From the NCBI RefSeq assembly GCF_014203715.1, contig NZ_JACHJP010000003.1, forward strand, positions 434,001 through 498,000: DNA of 64,000 nucleotides. The letters run 5' to 3'. The position numbers were made by a program, and so were the translations under genes. The stretch comes from Streptosporangium saharense. Its GTDB lineage: Bacteria; Actinomycetota; Actinomycetes; Streptosporangiales; Streptosporangiaceae. The notes beneath the pieces were generated by a model. That model was given only the letters and a program-made list of their open reading frames with translations. It was not told the DNA's origin and made no database searches. How positions within the stretch are numbered: position 1 is the first letter of the stretch; each line of letters starts with the position of its first letter. Of this stretch, positions 1-9,610 are shown one piece after another.

Positions 1-1
1 C

Positions 2-1210
2 GAGACCGTCACCGACCTCACCGAGGCCCAGGACCCCGACATCGCCCGCGAGGTCACCGGGGAGATCCAGGTCCCGAACTACCTCGACAAACCGGGCGCG
101 CCCCCCGGGGCCAGGCTCAACCGGGACCAGGACGGCAGGCCGCGCCCGCTCGGCGACACGCTGCGCACGCGCTACCAGTGCGTGATCCCGCGCTCGGCCT
201 TCACCAGCCCCGCCACCCCCGCCCTGTACGGCCACGGCCTGCTCGGCAGGGCGGCCGAGGTGCGCTCCCGAGACGTGCGGGCGATGGCCGGGCAGCAGGG
301 CTTCGTCTTCTGCGCCACCGCGTGGATCGGCATGTCCGAGGAGGACGTCCCGCACGTGATGGGCGTGTTCCGCGACCTGTCGGCCTTCGGCACGGTCCCC
401 GACCGGCTGCAGCAGAGCCTGCTGAACTTCGTCCTGCTCGGCCGCGCCATGGTCGGCAGGGACGGGTTCACCGGCGACAAAGCGTTCAGGAACGACCGGG
501 GCGTCCCGCTGCTCGACCGGCGGGCCGGGCTCGCCTACGACGGCAACAGCCAGGGCGGCATCGCGGGCGGCGCGCTGGTCGCGGTCTCCCCTGACGTGCG
601 CAACGCCGTGCTCGGGGTGACGGGCATGAACTACAGCACCCTGCTCAACCGCAGCGTCGCCTTCCAGCCGTTCCAGCGGATCCTGGACGACGCCTACCCC
701 GACCGGCTGACCCAGCAGGTCTGCTTCGCGCTGATGCAGGTGCTCTGGGACCGGGGCGAGACCGACGGCTACGCCCAGCACCTGACCGACGACCCGCTGC
801 CCGGCTCGCCCAGGCACCGGGTGCTGCTGCACGTCGCCTACGGCGACCACCAGGTCTCGACGGTGACCGCCCAGGTCGAGGCGCGGACGATCGGGGCGCG
901 CGTCCACCAGCCCGCCGTCGCCGCGGGCCGCGACCCCGACGTCACCCCCTACTGGGGCATCAGGGCGCTGCCCCCGCGTCCGTTCGCCGGGTCCGCGCTC
1001 GTCGTCTGGGACAGCGGGGCCGTCACCCCGCCGCGGACCAACGCGCCGCCGCTCGGCTCCGCCTACGGCAGGGACCCCCACCACGACCCGCGCAACGACC
1101 CCGAGGCCCGGGTGCAGAAGGCCCACTTCCTGCGGGACGGCGTGGTCGTGGACGTCTGCGACGGCGCTCCCTGCACGGCGACGCCCGTGACGGTTCAGGC
1201 ACGTCCCTGA
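2..1210 (+). CDS. alpha/beta-hydrolase-like protein (5' truncated by window edge)
   Basis: The frame is open from the window edge to a TGA, giving 402 visible residues and no start. A G-N-S-Q-G-G nucleophile elbow (Ser near visible residue 183) follows an earlier G-H-G-L-L-G stretch, the usual order of oxyanion loop and nucleophile in serine alpha/beta-hydrolases. A late H-V-A-Y-G-D-H-Q-V segment may supply the Asp and His. The C-terminal part holds C-D-G-A-P-C, which suggests an extracytoplasmic protein, but the N-terminus is outside the window. The substrate cannot be told. Its stop overlaps the convergent kinase gene by 16 bases. Confidence 0.7.
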   Translation, partial: ETVTDLTEAQDPDIAREVTGEIQVPNYLDKPGAPPGARLNRDQDGRPRPLGDTLRTRYQCVIPRSAFTSPATPALYGHGLLGRAAEVRSRDVRAMAGQQGFVFCATAWIGMSEEDVPHVMGVFRDLSAFGTVPDRLQQSLLNFVLLGRAMVGRDGFTGDKAFRNDRGVPLLDRRAGLAYDGNSQGGIAGGALVAVSPDVRNAVLGVTGMNYSTLLNRSVAFQPFQRILDDAYPDRLTQQVCFALMQVLWDRGETDGYAQHLTDDPLPGSPRHRVLLHVAYGDHQVSTVTAQVEARTIGARVHQPAVAAGRDPDVTPYWGIRALPPRPFAGSALVVWDSGAVTPPRTNAPPLGSAYGRDPHHDPRNDPEARVQKAHFLRDGVVVDVCDGAPCTATPVTVQARP

Positions 1211-1788
1211 ACCCTGACGAACTCCCCGGGGACCAGGGAGCCCTCGACCAGCAGGTCGGCCCTGGCGCGGGTGTCGTCGGTGACGAACCACGTCTCCTCG
1301 GCCCGCCGCCAGCTCAGCCACTGCTCGGCCAGGTGCTCGCCGTCCCTGGCCAGCACCCGGGCCTTTCGGACCGGCGCGGGCGCGTACACCCACACCGCCA
1401 GGGCCGCCGGGGCCGTACGGCGGGCCGTACTCACCCCCTCAAGGACCAGCGCGGGCGCGACCGGGACCTCGACCCGCTCCGCGTAGCCGCCCCCGGCCCA
1501 GTCGTAGCGCCGGTAGCCGCCCGGCTCACCCGCGGCGAGCGGGCCGAGCACCTGCTCCTCGACCAGCCGGAACCACTCCCTGGGCACCTCGTCCCACGGC
1601 ACCGGGAAGTCGTCGCTGGAGACGACCTGCGCCCCGAGCGCCGTGCCGAGCCGCCGGGCGAAGGTCGTCTTGCCCGACCCGGCCGGGCCGTCCACCGTGA
1701 CGAGACGGACGGGCCCGCACGAGGGGGGAAGCCGCAGGACCGTTTCCGCGAGCTCCTCGAAGGAGACGATCTCGTCCATGTCCTCCAT
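1195..1788 (-). CDS. uridine kinase-like P-loop phosphotransferase
   Basis: The product has 197 residues and a Walker A motif G-P-A-G-S-G-K-T-T near residue 32, followed by S-S-D-D-F, the substrate-side acidic motif of uridine and nucleoside kinases. A later L-E-G-V-S segment is Walker B-like, and there is an Arg-rich lid (R-K-A-R-V-L-A-R-D). This architecture resembles actinobacterial uridine kinase-like NTPases of about 200 residues; the true substrate is not shown. ATG at 1788 is chosen; a second in-frame ATG lies three codons later (1779). The open frame runs much further upstream, but that part lies antisense to the CoA-transferase and is not believed. Confidence 0.75.
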   Translation of the reverse strand: MEDMDEIVSFEELAETVLRLPPSCGPVRLVTVDGPAGSGKTTFARRLGTALGAQVVSSDDFPVPWDEVPREWFRLVEEQVLGPLAAGEPGGYRRYDWAGGGYAERVEVPVAPALVLEGVSTARRTAPAALAVWVYAPAPVRKARVLARDGEHLAEQWLSWRRAEETWFVTDDTRARADLLVEGSLVPGEFVRVQGRA

Positions 1789-1911
1789 GATGGCCCCGGG
1801 CCGAGTGGAGGGGCCGGGCGGAGAGCTGGGAAGATCTTCGCTGGGTGGCGGGGGACGCCCCTTTCCCGGTCCGGTTCGGCTAGGCTCGGCGACCACCAAT
1901 GGAGGTTGATC

Positions 1912-3069
1912 TTGCAGGGAGCCCTCGGCGACATCGTCGTGCTCGACCTCTCCCGCGCGCTGGCGGGACCGCACGCGGCGCAGATGCTGGGAGACCTCGG
2001 CGCCCGGGTGATCAAGGTGGAGCAGCCGGGGTCGGGCGACGAGTCCCGGAGCTGGGGACCGCCCTTCGTCGGTCCCGGTCACGACATCTCCACCTATTTC
2101 CTCGCGGCCAACCGCAACAAACGCTCCATCACCGTCGATCTGAAGACGGACGAGGGCAAGGCCCTCATCGAGCGTCTGGTACGGCAGAGCGACGTCCTGG
2201 TCGAGAACTTCCGCACCGGCGTCCTGGACCGTCTCGGCTTCGGCGTCGAGCGGCTGCACGAGCTCAACCCCCGCCTGGTCGTGCTGTCCATCACCGGCTT
2301 CGGGCACGACGGCCCCGAAGGCGGCAGACCGGGCTACGACCAGATCGCCCAGGGGGAGGCGGGCCTGATGAGCCTGACCGGTCCCTCGCCCGCCGAGCCG
2401 TACCGGGTGGGAGCCTCCATCGCCGACCTGCTCGGCGGCATCCACGGCGCCTACGGCGTGGTCGCCGCGCTCTACGAGCGGGAGCGGACCGGGCGGGGCA
2501 AGGTCGTGCGGACCTCGCTGCTGGCCGCGGTGACCGGCGTGCACTCCTACCACGGCACGGCCTGGACGGTCGGCGGCCAGGTGCCCGGGGCGGGCGGCAA
2601 CCACCACGCCTCCATCGCCCCCTACGGCGCCTTCCGCTGCGCCGACGGCATGATCCAGATCGCGGTGGCCAACGACGCGCAGTGGCGCAGGGTCGCCGAG
2701 CTGCTCGGCCTCGACCCTCAGACACCGGAGTACGCGACGAACAGGGAGCGTTTCGCGCACCGCCCCCGCCTGATCGCCGACCTCGAACACGCGCTGGCCG
2801 GGCACGACCGCGCCCACTGGCTGGCCGCGTTCGCCGGGATCGGGGTGCCCGCCGGGGCGATCAGGACGATCGACGAGGTCTACGCCTGGGAGCAGACCCG
2901 CTCCCAGGGCCTTGTCGTCGAGGTGGACCACCCGGTGCTGGGCACCATCGAGCTTCCCGGCCCGCCGCTGCGCTTCGACGGCGATCCACCCGTACGGCAC
3001 AGCGCCCCGCCCGCCCTCGGCGAGCACAACGACGAGGTCCTCGCGTGGCTGGAGGAACGTGAAGGATGA
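1912..3069 (+). CDS. CaiB/BaiF family CoA-transferase
   Basis: This is a class III CoA-transferase of 385 residues, moving CoA between acyl-CoA and a free acid. The hallmark G-Y-D-Q-I-A-Q-G-x-x-G-L-M-S segment is present, as is the catalytic-Asp motif I-A-D-L-L-G-G (Asp near residue 172) followed by A-L-Y-E-R-E-R-T-G-R-G-K. The C-terminus ends with the usual L-G-E-H-N-D-E-V-L. The start is TTG 1912 because GGAGG at 1901-1905 stands six bases before it; a second TTG at 1906 is too close. The carboxyltransferase gene follows directly, and the two may share translation if that gene starts at GTG 3059. No cognate acid is evident from context. Confidence 0.88.
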   Translation: MQGALGDIVVLDLSRALAGPHAAQMLGDLGARVIKVEQPGSGDESRSWGPPFVGPGHDISTYFLAANRNKRSITVDLKTDEGKALIERLVRQSDVLVENFRTGVLDRLGFGVERLHELNPRLVVLSITGFGHDGPEGGRPGYDQIAQGEAGLMSLTGPSPAEPYRVGASIADLLGGIHGAYGVVAALYERERTGRGKVVRTSLLAAVTGVHSYHGTAWTVGGQVPGAGGNHHASIAPYGAFRCADGMIQIAVANDAQWRRVAELLGLDPQTPEYATNRERFAHRPRLIADLEHALAGHDRAHWLAAFAGIGVPAGAIRTIDEVYAWEQTRSQGLVVEVDHPVLGTIELPGPPLRFDGDPPVRHSAPPALGEHNDEVLAWLEEREG

Positions 3070-3115
3070 CGACGCCTCACCCGTACTCGTCGCGTGCCGG
3101 CCAGAGAGCCAGGGC

Positions 3116-4612
3116 ATGAGCCCCGTGCGCCCCGACGCCCGCGCGCTGATCGACGCCTTCCTCGACCCGGGGACGTGGCGGTCGTGGGACGAGCCGCCCG
3201 TCGATCCCGCGCCCCCGGGCTCCGGCTACGCCGAGGAGCTCGCCCAGGCCCGCGCCAGGACCGGCTACGACGAGTCGGTCGTCACGGGGGAGGGGCTGCT
3301 CGACGGCCGCAGGGTCGCCCTCGTCGCCTGCGAGTTCTCCTTCCTCGCCGGGTCGATCGGGGTCGCCGCCGCCGAACGGCTCACCGCCGCGATCGAGCGG
3401 GCCACCGCCGAACGGCTCCCGCTGCTGGCCGCCCCCGCCTCGGGTGGCACCCGCATGCAGGAGGGCGCGCTTGCCTTCACGCAGATGGTGAAGATCACCG
3501 CCGCGGTCGCCGCGCACCGCGCCGCGGGCCTGCCGTACGTCGTCTATCTGCGCCATCCGACCACCGGCGGCGTCTTCGCCTCGTGGGGGTCGCTGGGGCA
3601 CGTCACCATGGCCGAGCCCGGCGCCCTGATCGGCTTCCTCGGCCCCAGGATCTTCGAGTCGCTGCACGGCTACCCGTTCCCCGAGGGCGTCCAGGTCGCC
3701 GAGAACCTCCTGGCCCACGGCCTGCTCGACGCGGTAGTCCCCGCTCACGAGGCCAGGCTGCTCGCCGTACGGGTCCTGTCCGTGCTGTGCGCCCCCCGTG
3801 AGGTACGGCGGGGCGGACCGGAGCCCGACGAGCGCGTCCCCCCGGTCCAGGCGTGGGACGCGGTCACCCGCTCCCGCAGGGACGACCGCCCCGGGGTGCG
3901 CGAACTGCTCGCGCACGGCGCCCGTGACGTCACCCCGCTCAACGGCAGCGGCGAGGGGGAGGCGGACCCCGGCCTGCTCATGGCCCTGGCCATGTTCGGC
4001 GATGCCCCGGCCGTCGTCCTCGGCCAGGACCGGGGGCGCAGGCGGGTCACGACCCCCTTCGGCCCGGCCGGGCTGCGGGTCGCCAGGCGGGGGATGCGCC
4101 TGGCGGCCGAACTGGGCCTGCCGCTGGTCACGGTGGTCGACACGCCGGGGGCCGCGCTGTCCAAGGCGGCGGAGGAGGGCGGCCTGGCCGCGGAGATCGC
4201 CCGCTGCCTGGCCGACCTGGTCACGCTGGAGGCGCCGACGGTCTGCCTGCTGCTCGGCGAGGGCGCGGGCGGCGCCGCCCTGGCGCTGCTGCCCGCCGAC
4301 CGGGTGCTGTGCGCCCAGCACGCCTGGCTGTCGCCGCTGCCGCCGGAGGGGGCCTCCGCGCTGCTGTACCGGAGCGTCGACTTCGCCCCGGAGACCGCGG
4401 CCGCGCAGCGGGTGAAGTCGACGGACCTGCGGCACGACGGCATCGTCGACCGGATCGTCCCCGAACTGCCCGACGCCGCCTACGAGCCCGAGGCCTTCTC
4501 CCGCAGGGTCGCGCACGCCCTGGAACACGAGATCGCCGGACTGCTGCGCACGGCCCCGGTCGACCGGATCACCGCCCGCCTGGCGCGCTACCGGGCGCTC
4601 GGGAGACGGTGA
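3116..4612 (+). CDS. fused acyl-CoA carboxyltransferase (AccD-like plus AccA-like halves)
   Basis: The 498-residue protein joins a beta-type carboxyltransferase half (A-S-G-G-T-R-M-Q-E-G near residue 117) to an alpha-type half (V-D-T-P-G-A, then E-G-A-G-G-A-A-L-A and P-P-E-G-A-S). It therefore looks like an acetyl-CoA or other acyl-CoA carboxylase carboxyltransferase in a single chain. The AccD N-terminal zinc ribbon is absent. No biotin carboxylase or carrier gene is adjacent, so those subunits must come from elsewhere. ATG 3116 puts the start just before the conserved A-L-I-D-A-F-L-D segment. GTG 3059 is an alternative, with GGAGG three bases away and an overlap with the CoA-transferase. 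Confidence 0.82.
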   Translation: MSPVRPDARALIDAFLDPGTWRSWDEPPVDPAPPGSGYAEELAQARARTGYDESVVTGEGLLDGRRVALVACEFSFLAGSIGVAAAERLTAAIERATAERLPLLAAPASGGTRMQEGALAFTQMVKITAAVAAHRAAGLPYVVYLRHPTTGGVFASWGSLGHVTMAEPGALIGFLGPRIFESLHGYPFPEGVQVAENLLAHGLLDAVVPAHEARLLAVRVLSVLCAPREVRRGGPEPDERVPPVQAWDAVTRSRRDDRPGVRELLAHGARDVTPLNGSGEGEADPGLLMALAMFGDAPAVVLGQDRGRRRVTTPFGPAGLRVARRGMRLAAELGLPLVTVVDTPGAALSKAAEEGGLAAEIARCLADLVTLEAPTVCLLLGEGAGGAALALLPADRVLCAQHAWLSPLPPEGASALLYRSVDFAPETAAAQRVKSTDLRHDGIVDRIVPELPDAAYEPEAFSRRVAHALEHEIAGLLRTAPVDRITARLARYRALGRR

Positions 4613-4616
4613 GGCA

Positions 4617-5054
4617 TCACGGCTCCGACTCCGCGGGGGCCGGGACGAGGGGCAGCGGGACGCGCTCCACGCGGATGGAGAAGACCTCCTCGCGGGGCAC
4701 GACGACCTCGTAGGCGCCGTGGTCGACCATCCAGTAGCCGAGCGCCTCCGCCTTCAGGCCGCTGTGGCCGGTGTAGGCGATGTGCAGGCTCTCCTCGCCG
4801 TTCTCCTCGGAGACGTCGAGGACCAGGCAGGGCTCACCGCCGAAGGCGCCGACCGTGCGGACCAGCACCAGCCATTCGAGCTCCTCGCGGGGCACCACGG
4901 CCCGCCAGTAGCCGGAGCCGCGCTCGAAACCCGGCCGGGCCTGCTCGTCGAACAGCACGACCTCGGAGTCGCCGGGGCCGAGCGCCGCCACGTGGGTCCG
5001 CTCGCCGTAGCGGGCCAGGAAGCCGGAGGCGACCGGCTCGATCGCGCCGCTCAC
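4617..5054 (-). CDS. hypothetical protein, last gene of a four-gene operon
   Basis: I do not recognise this 145-residue protein. It is acidic and soluble, has no signal peptide or membrane segment, and looks like a compact alpha/beta protein with several Trp and Tyr residues. Its GTG start overlaps the stop of the upstream gene as GTGA, so it is probably co-translated with the 153-residue protein. It ends four bases from the convergent carboxyltransferase stop. The coupling suggests the two unknown proteins act as a pair. Confidence 0.6.
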   Translation of the reverse strand: MSGAIEPVASGFLARYGERTHVAALGPGDSEVVLFDEQARPGFERGSGYWRAVVPREELEWLVLVRTVGAFGGEPCLVLDVSEENGEESLHIAYTGHSGLKAEALGYWMVDHGAYEVVVPREEVFSIRVERVPLPLVPAPAESEP

Positions 5055-5512
5055 GAGGCCCGCCGCCAGGCGAGACCGTCGTAACGGCCGAACAGGCGCT
5101 CCTCGCCGGGTGTCACGTGGATGATCTCTGCTCCCGCGGGGATCGGGACGGGTGTGGTGTGGAACTGCGGCACGACGTGCTCGCGCGAGGTGGTGAAGCC
5201 GTTGCCCGCGAACGGGGGAACGTCGTTCCAGTCACCCCCCATGTGCGGGCCGTACGGCACCGCGTAGGAGTCGACGTCGCGGGCGAACCATCGCATCAAG
5301 TAGAGCTCGGGCACGGTCGCGGTCAGCTCGGAGCCCTCGAAGGCCAGGTCGAGGCCCGCGAAGAGCTGGGCGGGCGTGGTCAGGCGGGCGCAGTCCTGCA
5401 CGCGGTAGACGTATCCCGAGATGACGCTCCGCCTGCCCGCGAGATAGGGCACGAGCAGGCGGGGCGGAATGACCTTCTGCATCTGCGTTCTACGCCCAGG
5501 TGGCTCACTCAC
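5051..5512 (-). CDS. hypothetical protein, coupled to the following gene
   Basis: The 153-residue protein is not recognised. It has no signal or membrane segment. The middle is aromatic-rich (Y-L-M-R-W-F-A-R-D-V and P-Y-G-P-H-M-G-G-D-W). The C-terminal half contains I-P-A-G-A-E-I-I-H-V and G-E-E-R-L-F-G-R-Y, reminiscent of small enzyme or toxin-like beta folds, but I assign no family. GTG 5512 lies nine bases after the nitrilase stop, consistent with an operon. ATG 5482 is an equally possible start, since neither has a clear ribosome site. The stop overlaps the next gene by four bases. Confidence 0.6.
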   Translation of the reverse strand: MSEPPGRRTQMQKVIPPRLLVPYLAGRRSVISGYVYRVQDCARLTTPAQLFAGLDLAFEGSELTATVPELYLMRWFARDVDSYAVPYGPHMGGDWNDVPPFAGNGFTTSREHVVPQFHTTPVPIPAGAEIIHVTPGEERLFGRYDGLAWRRAS

Positions 5513-5521
5513 GGTCGCATT

Positions 5522-6325
5522 TTACGATCTGCCGACCTGAAGTCGCCGGTGTTCCAGGCAGGGCAGGGCATTCCGGGTGGCAATCGTGATCTGTGGGTCG
5601 AGCACGCAGGTCCGCACCGAGGGCGCGGGCCCCAGGTCGGTGTGGACGACGCCCATCGGATCGATGAGCATGCTCCTGCCGATCCCGAAGCCGTCGGCGG
5701 CCTCGGGGTTCGGCGCCTGCCCGACGGCCGCGACCCAGGTGGTGTTCTCGATCGCGCGGGCCCGCACGAGGGTCGCCCAGTGCTCCTCCTTCATCGGCCC
5801 AGAGCCCCAGGCGGCGATCACCGCGAACACGTCGGCCCCCCGGTCGACCAGCTCCCTGAACAGCTCGGGGAAGCGGATGTCGTAGCAGGTGACCAGGCCG
5901 ACCCGCAGCCCGGCCAGCTCGACGACCACCGGCTCCTCCCCGGGCACGACCAGCTCCGACTCCGTGGCGCCGAAGGAGTCGAACAGGTGGATCTTCCGGT
6001 AGACGGCAACGAGCGTGCCCGTCCCGTCGAGGGCCACGGCGGTGTTGTGCACCCGGCCCCCCGGCTCCTCCCCGGTCTCGAACACCCCGGCGACCACCGC
6101 CAGGCCGGTCTCCTTCGCGGTCTCGGCGAGCCCGGTGACGAACGGCCCGTCCAGCGGCTCGGCCAGATCGGTGATCCGCCTGCCGTACCGGGTGAGGGTG
6201 GCCTCGGGGAGGATCGCCAGCTCGGCGCCGTCCTCCGCGGCGGCCCGCAGCGCCTCGCGGGCGCGGGACAGGTTGACGACGGGGTCCTCGGACACCGGGA
6301 TCTGGCACAGTGCGATACGCGTCAC
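5522..6325 (-). CDS. nitrilase-superfamily carbon-nitrogen hydrolase
   Basis: A 267-residue amidase of the carbon-nitrogen hydrolase superfamily, hydrolysing an amide or nitrile in the cytoplasm. The Glu-Lys-Cys triad is plain: E41 in L-P-E-A-T, K111 in Y-R-K-I-H-L-F-D, and C147 in T-C-Y-D-I-R-F-P-E. The sequence resembles the Nit2/omega-amidase-like branch more than true nitrilases, so an omega-amidase or deaminated-glutathione type substrate is likely but unproven. The GTG start overlaps the stop of the DUF418 gene as GTGA, so translation is coupled, and two small unknown genes follow. Confidence 0.9.
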   Translation of the reverse strand: MTRIALCQIPVSEDPVVNLSRAREALRAAAEDGAELAILPEATLTRYGRRITDLAEPLDGPFVTGLAETAKETGLAVVAGVFETGEEPGGRVHNTAVALDGTGTLVAVYRKIHLFDSFGATESELVVPGEEPVVVELAGLRVGLVTCYDIRFPELFRELVDRGADVFAVIAAWGSGPMKEEHWATLVRARAIENTTWVAAVGQAPNPEAADGFGIGRSMLIDPMGVVHTDLGPAPSVRTCVLDPQITIATRNALPCLEHRRLQVGRS

Positions 6326-7284
6326 ACCCTCGACCCTATCCGGCGGTTGGGCACCCGTTCCATCCATGTCAGGCATCGCCACGCCCATTCCAGCGGGCCG
6401 TAGCGGTGCCAGCGCAGCCACGCCCTGCTGAACAGCACCTGCGCGGCCAGTACGGCGAGCGTCAGCGCGACCACCGTGATCCTGGTCGGGTCCGCGGTCA
6501 GCAGCGGCAGCGCCGCCAGGATGGCCAGCGTGCTCGTCAGGTAGTTCGTCAGCGCCATCCTGCCCAGCGGCGCCAGGACCGCCAGCAGCGGCCCGCGCGA
6601 CCTGCCCCGCAGGAGGAGCAGCAGCCCCGTGCAGTAGGCGGTGGCGGCGGCCAGCCCGGCCGTCGCGTAGAGGCCGCGGAAGTACAGCAGGCGGCTGACC
6701 CACAGGTAACCGAGCACGACGGCCAGCGCCGTGCTCACCGCGAAGACGGGCGCGACCAGCCACCCGGGCGGCTCGTACTCCATCGCCGCCATGCCCAGCA
6801 GGAACAGCCCCGGGATGAGGATGACCCCGCCCCCCTCGCGCACCCCCCACACCGTCACGACGATCCCGAGCAGCAGCACGGCCCGGCGCGGCAGGAACGA
6901 GGCGGGCAGCAGCACCAGCGCCCCGAATATGGCGTACGGCAGGAGCACCTCGCCGGGGTTGACCGTCTGGTGGAGCAGGCCGACGGCCCCCAGCACGGCC
7001 AGCCTGCGCAGCAGCACCAGCCGGGGGTGTTCCGCGCGCCCGGCGGCCGAGCCGAGGAACAGGACGAGGCTCACCCCGAACAGCACCGAGAAGATCGGGT
7101 AGAAGCGGCTCTGCGCCAGGTTCTCCACGGCCCAGTCGAGCGCGCCGCGCTGGGCGGTCGGCACGCGCTCACGGACGTGCTGCCAGGTGTTGACGAGCAT
7201 GATCCCGCACACCGCGAACCCGCGCAGCGCGTCCAGCTCGTGAAGCCTTCCCGACGTTCCTTGGGCGGGAGCCGTATGGGTCAC
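6322..7284 (-). CDS. DUF418 (YeiB-like) multipass membrane protein
   Basis: About 320 residues with some eight to nine hydrophobic helices. The N-terminal R-L-H-E-L-D-A-L-R-G-F-A segment and the C-terminal DUF418 portion (L-G-R-M-A-L-T-N-Y-L, then R-Y-G-P-L-E-W-x-W-R) are typical. Members are often called predicted membrane transporters, but the function is unknown. GTG 7284 matches the family's usual short N-terminus. GTG 7302 and ATG 7353 are in-frame alternatives, and none has a convincing ribosome site. The gene heads the operon through a GTGA overlap and is divergent from the aminotransferase. Confidence 0.85.
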   Translation of the reverse strand: MTHTAPAQGTSGRLHELDALRGFAVCGIMLVNTWQHVRERVPTAQRGALDWAVENLAQSRFYPIFSVLFGVSLVLFLGSAAGRAEHPRLVLLRRLAVLGAVGLLHQTVNPGEVLLPYAIFGALVLLPASFLPRRAVLLLGIVVTVWGVREGGGVILIPGLFLLGMAAMEYEPPGWLVAPVFAVSTALAVVLGYLWVSRLLYFRGLYATAGLAAATAYCTGLLLLLRGRSRGPLLAVLAPLGRMALTNYLTSTLAILAALPLLTADPTRITVVALTLAVLAAQVLFSRAWLRWHRYGPLEWAWRCLTWMERVPNRRIGSRV

Positions 7285-7413
7285 AGGAAACAGACGTATC
7301 ACCGCACAAGCGGTCTCGCCTAGACGACCTCCGTCATAAGACGGCAAGCCCATACAAATCTGGGTGACGGCCCGGCACTCGATCTGCCGGACGGCCGAGG
7401 CTACTGTTGCCGT

Positions 7414-8569
<1,156 letters not shown>

Positions 8570-8586
<17 letters not shown>

Positions 8587-9514
8587 CCGGCAGGCGTTTG
8601 GCGCGCAGCGCGGAGCGGACGGCCCTGGCGAGCATGGCGTACTCGGCGGACCTGGCCGAGCTGGCCCGGTAGGCCAGGCCGATGGTCCTGCCGGGGGCCG
8701 GGTCGGCGAAGCGGCGCAGCGCCAGCCGTACCCTCTTGCCCGTCTCGACCGGGACCGCGGACTCGGGCAGCAGGGTCACCCCGAGACCGCCCGCGACGAG
8801 CTGGACCAGGGTCGGCAGGCTGGTGGCGTAGGTGGCGGCCGTCGCCCGCGCGCCGACCTCGCGGCATACGTCGATGGCCTGTTCACGCAGGCAGTGGCCC
8901 TGGTTGAGCAGCACGATGTCCAGCCCCTTGAGCGCCTCGCGGCCGAGCGGGGTGTCCGTCTCGGCCAGGGGGTGGCCGGGGGAGAAGGCGAGCAGGAAGT
9001 CCTCCTCGTAGAGGGGCTCCTCGACCAGCCCGGCCACCTCGGTCGGCAGCGCCAGCAGCACCATGTCGAGACGGCCCTCGCGCACCTCCTCCAGGATGGT
9101 CTCGGTCTTGGCCTCGTGCACGGTCAGCTTGAGCCGGGGGAAGCGCCGCGCGAACATCGGCAGCAGCGCGGGCAGCACGTAGGGGGCGACCGTGGGGATC
9201 ACCCCCAGGTGCGCGGGGCCGTTGAACGGCTCCCTGTTCTGGGCGACCTCGCCCATGAGGTCCTCGACCGCCCTGAGCACCCGCGCCGCGTGCACCGCGA
9301 CCCGCTCTCCGGAGGGGGTCAGCAGGACCTTCCTGGTGGTCCGTTCCAGTAACCGGGTGTGCAGGGTCTCCTCAAGGGCGGAGACGGCGCTCGACAGCGC
9401 GGGCTGGCTCATCCGCAGCGCGGAGGCCGCCTCCCTGAAGTGCAGATGATCGGCGACCGCGAGGAATGCCCGCAGTTGAGCGATGGTGGGGGTTGGCTCA
9501 CTGATAAGGATCAC
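8570..9514 (-). CDS. oxyR: LysR-type peroxide sensor OxyR
   Basis: A 314-residue LysR-family regulator with an N-terminal winged helix (T-I-A-Q-L-R-A-F-L-A-V-A, then S-Q-P-A-L-S-S-A-V). The effector domain carries G-H-C-L-R-E-Q-A-I-D-V-C. Its cysteines C208 and C217 are nine residues apart, exactly as the peroxide-sensing Cys pair of E. coli OxyR. The gene is divergent from ahpC-ahpD, its classical target, with 96 bases between the two starts. The start is GTG 9514. The identification rests on the cysteine motif plus context and is firm. Confidence 0.95.
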
Positions 9515-9520
9515 CTGTCA

Positions 9521-9550
9521 GATTCGTTCGACTGCTCGATTTCTCGAATC
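9521..9550. promoter_or_regulatory. oxyR-ahpC divergent control region with inverted repeat
   Basis: Between the divergent starts, GATTCG at 9521-9526 and CGAATC at 9545-9550 form a perfect inverted hexamer 18 bases apart. The right half also belongs to a tighter palindrome, GATT-N5-AATC, at 9538-9550. A LysR regulator is expected to bind an interrupted dyad here. That this is the OxyR site is inference. Confidence 0.45.
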
Positions 9551-9610
9551 AATGCTAGGTGCGGCAATGTTGGCTCCGACAACGACGTCCCCTGTGAAGG
9601 AGATCCGGAC

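Noticed and set aside
1789..3117. Upstream extension of the kinase-like reading frame on the reverse strand
   Set aside because: It lies fully antisense to the well-supported CoA-transferase, and kinase homology begins only at about 1788.
3077..4528. 483-codon reverse-strand frame across the carboxyltransferase
   Set aside because: It is low in recognisable motifs and dominated by G, R and Q, the signature of an antisense shadow in GC-rich DNA.
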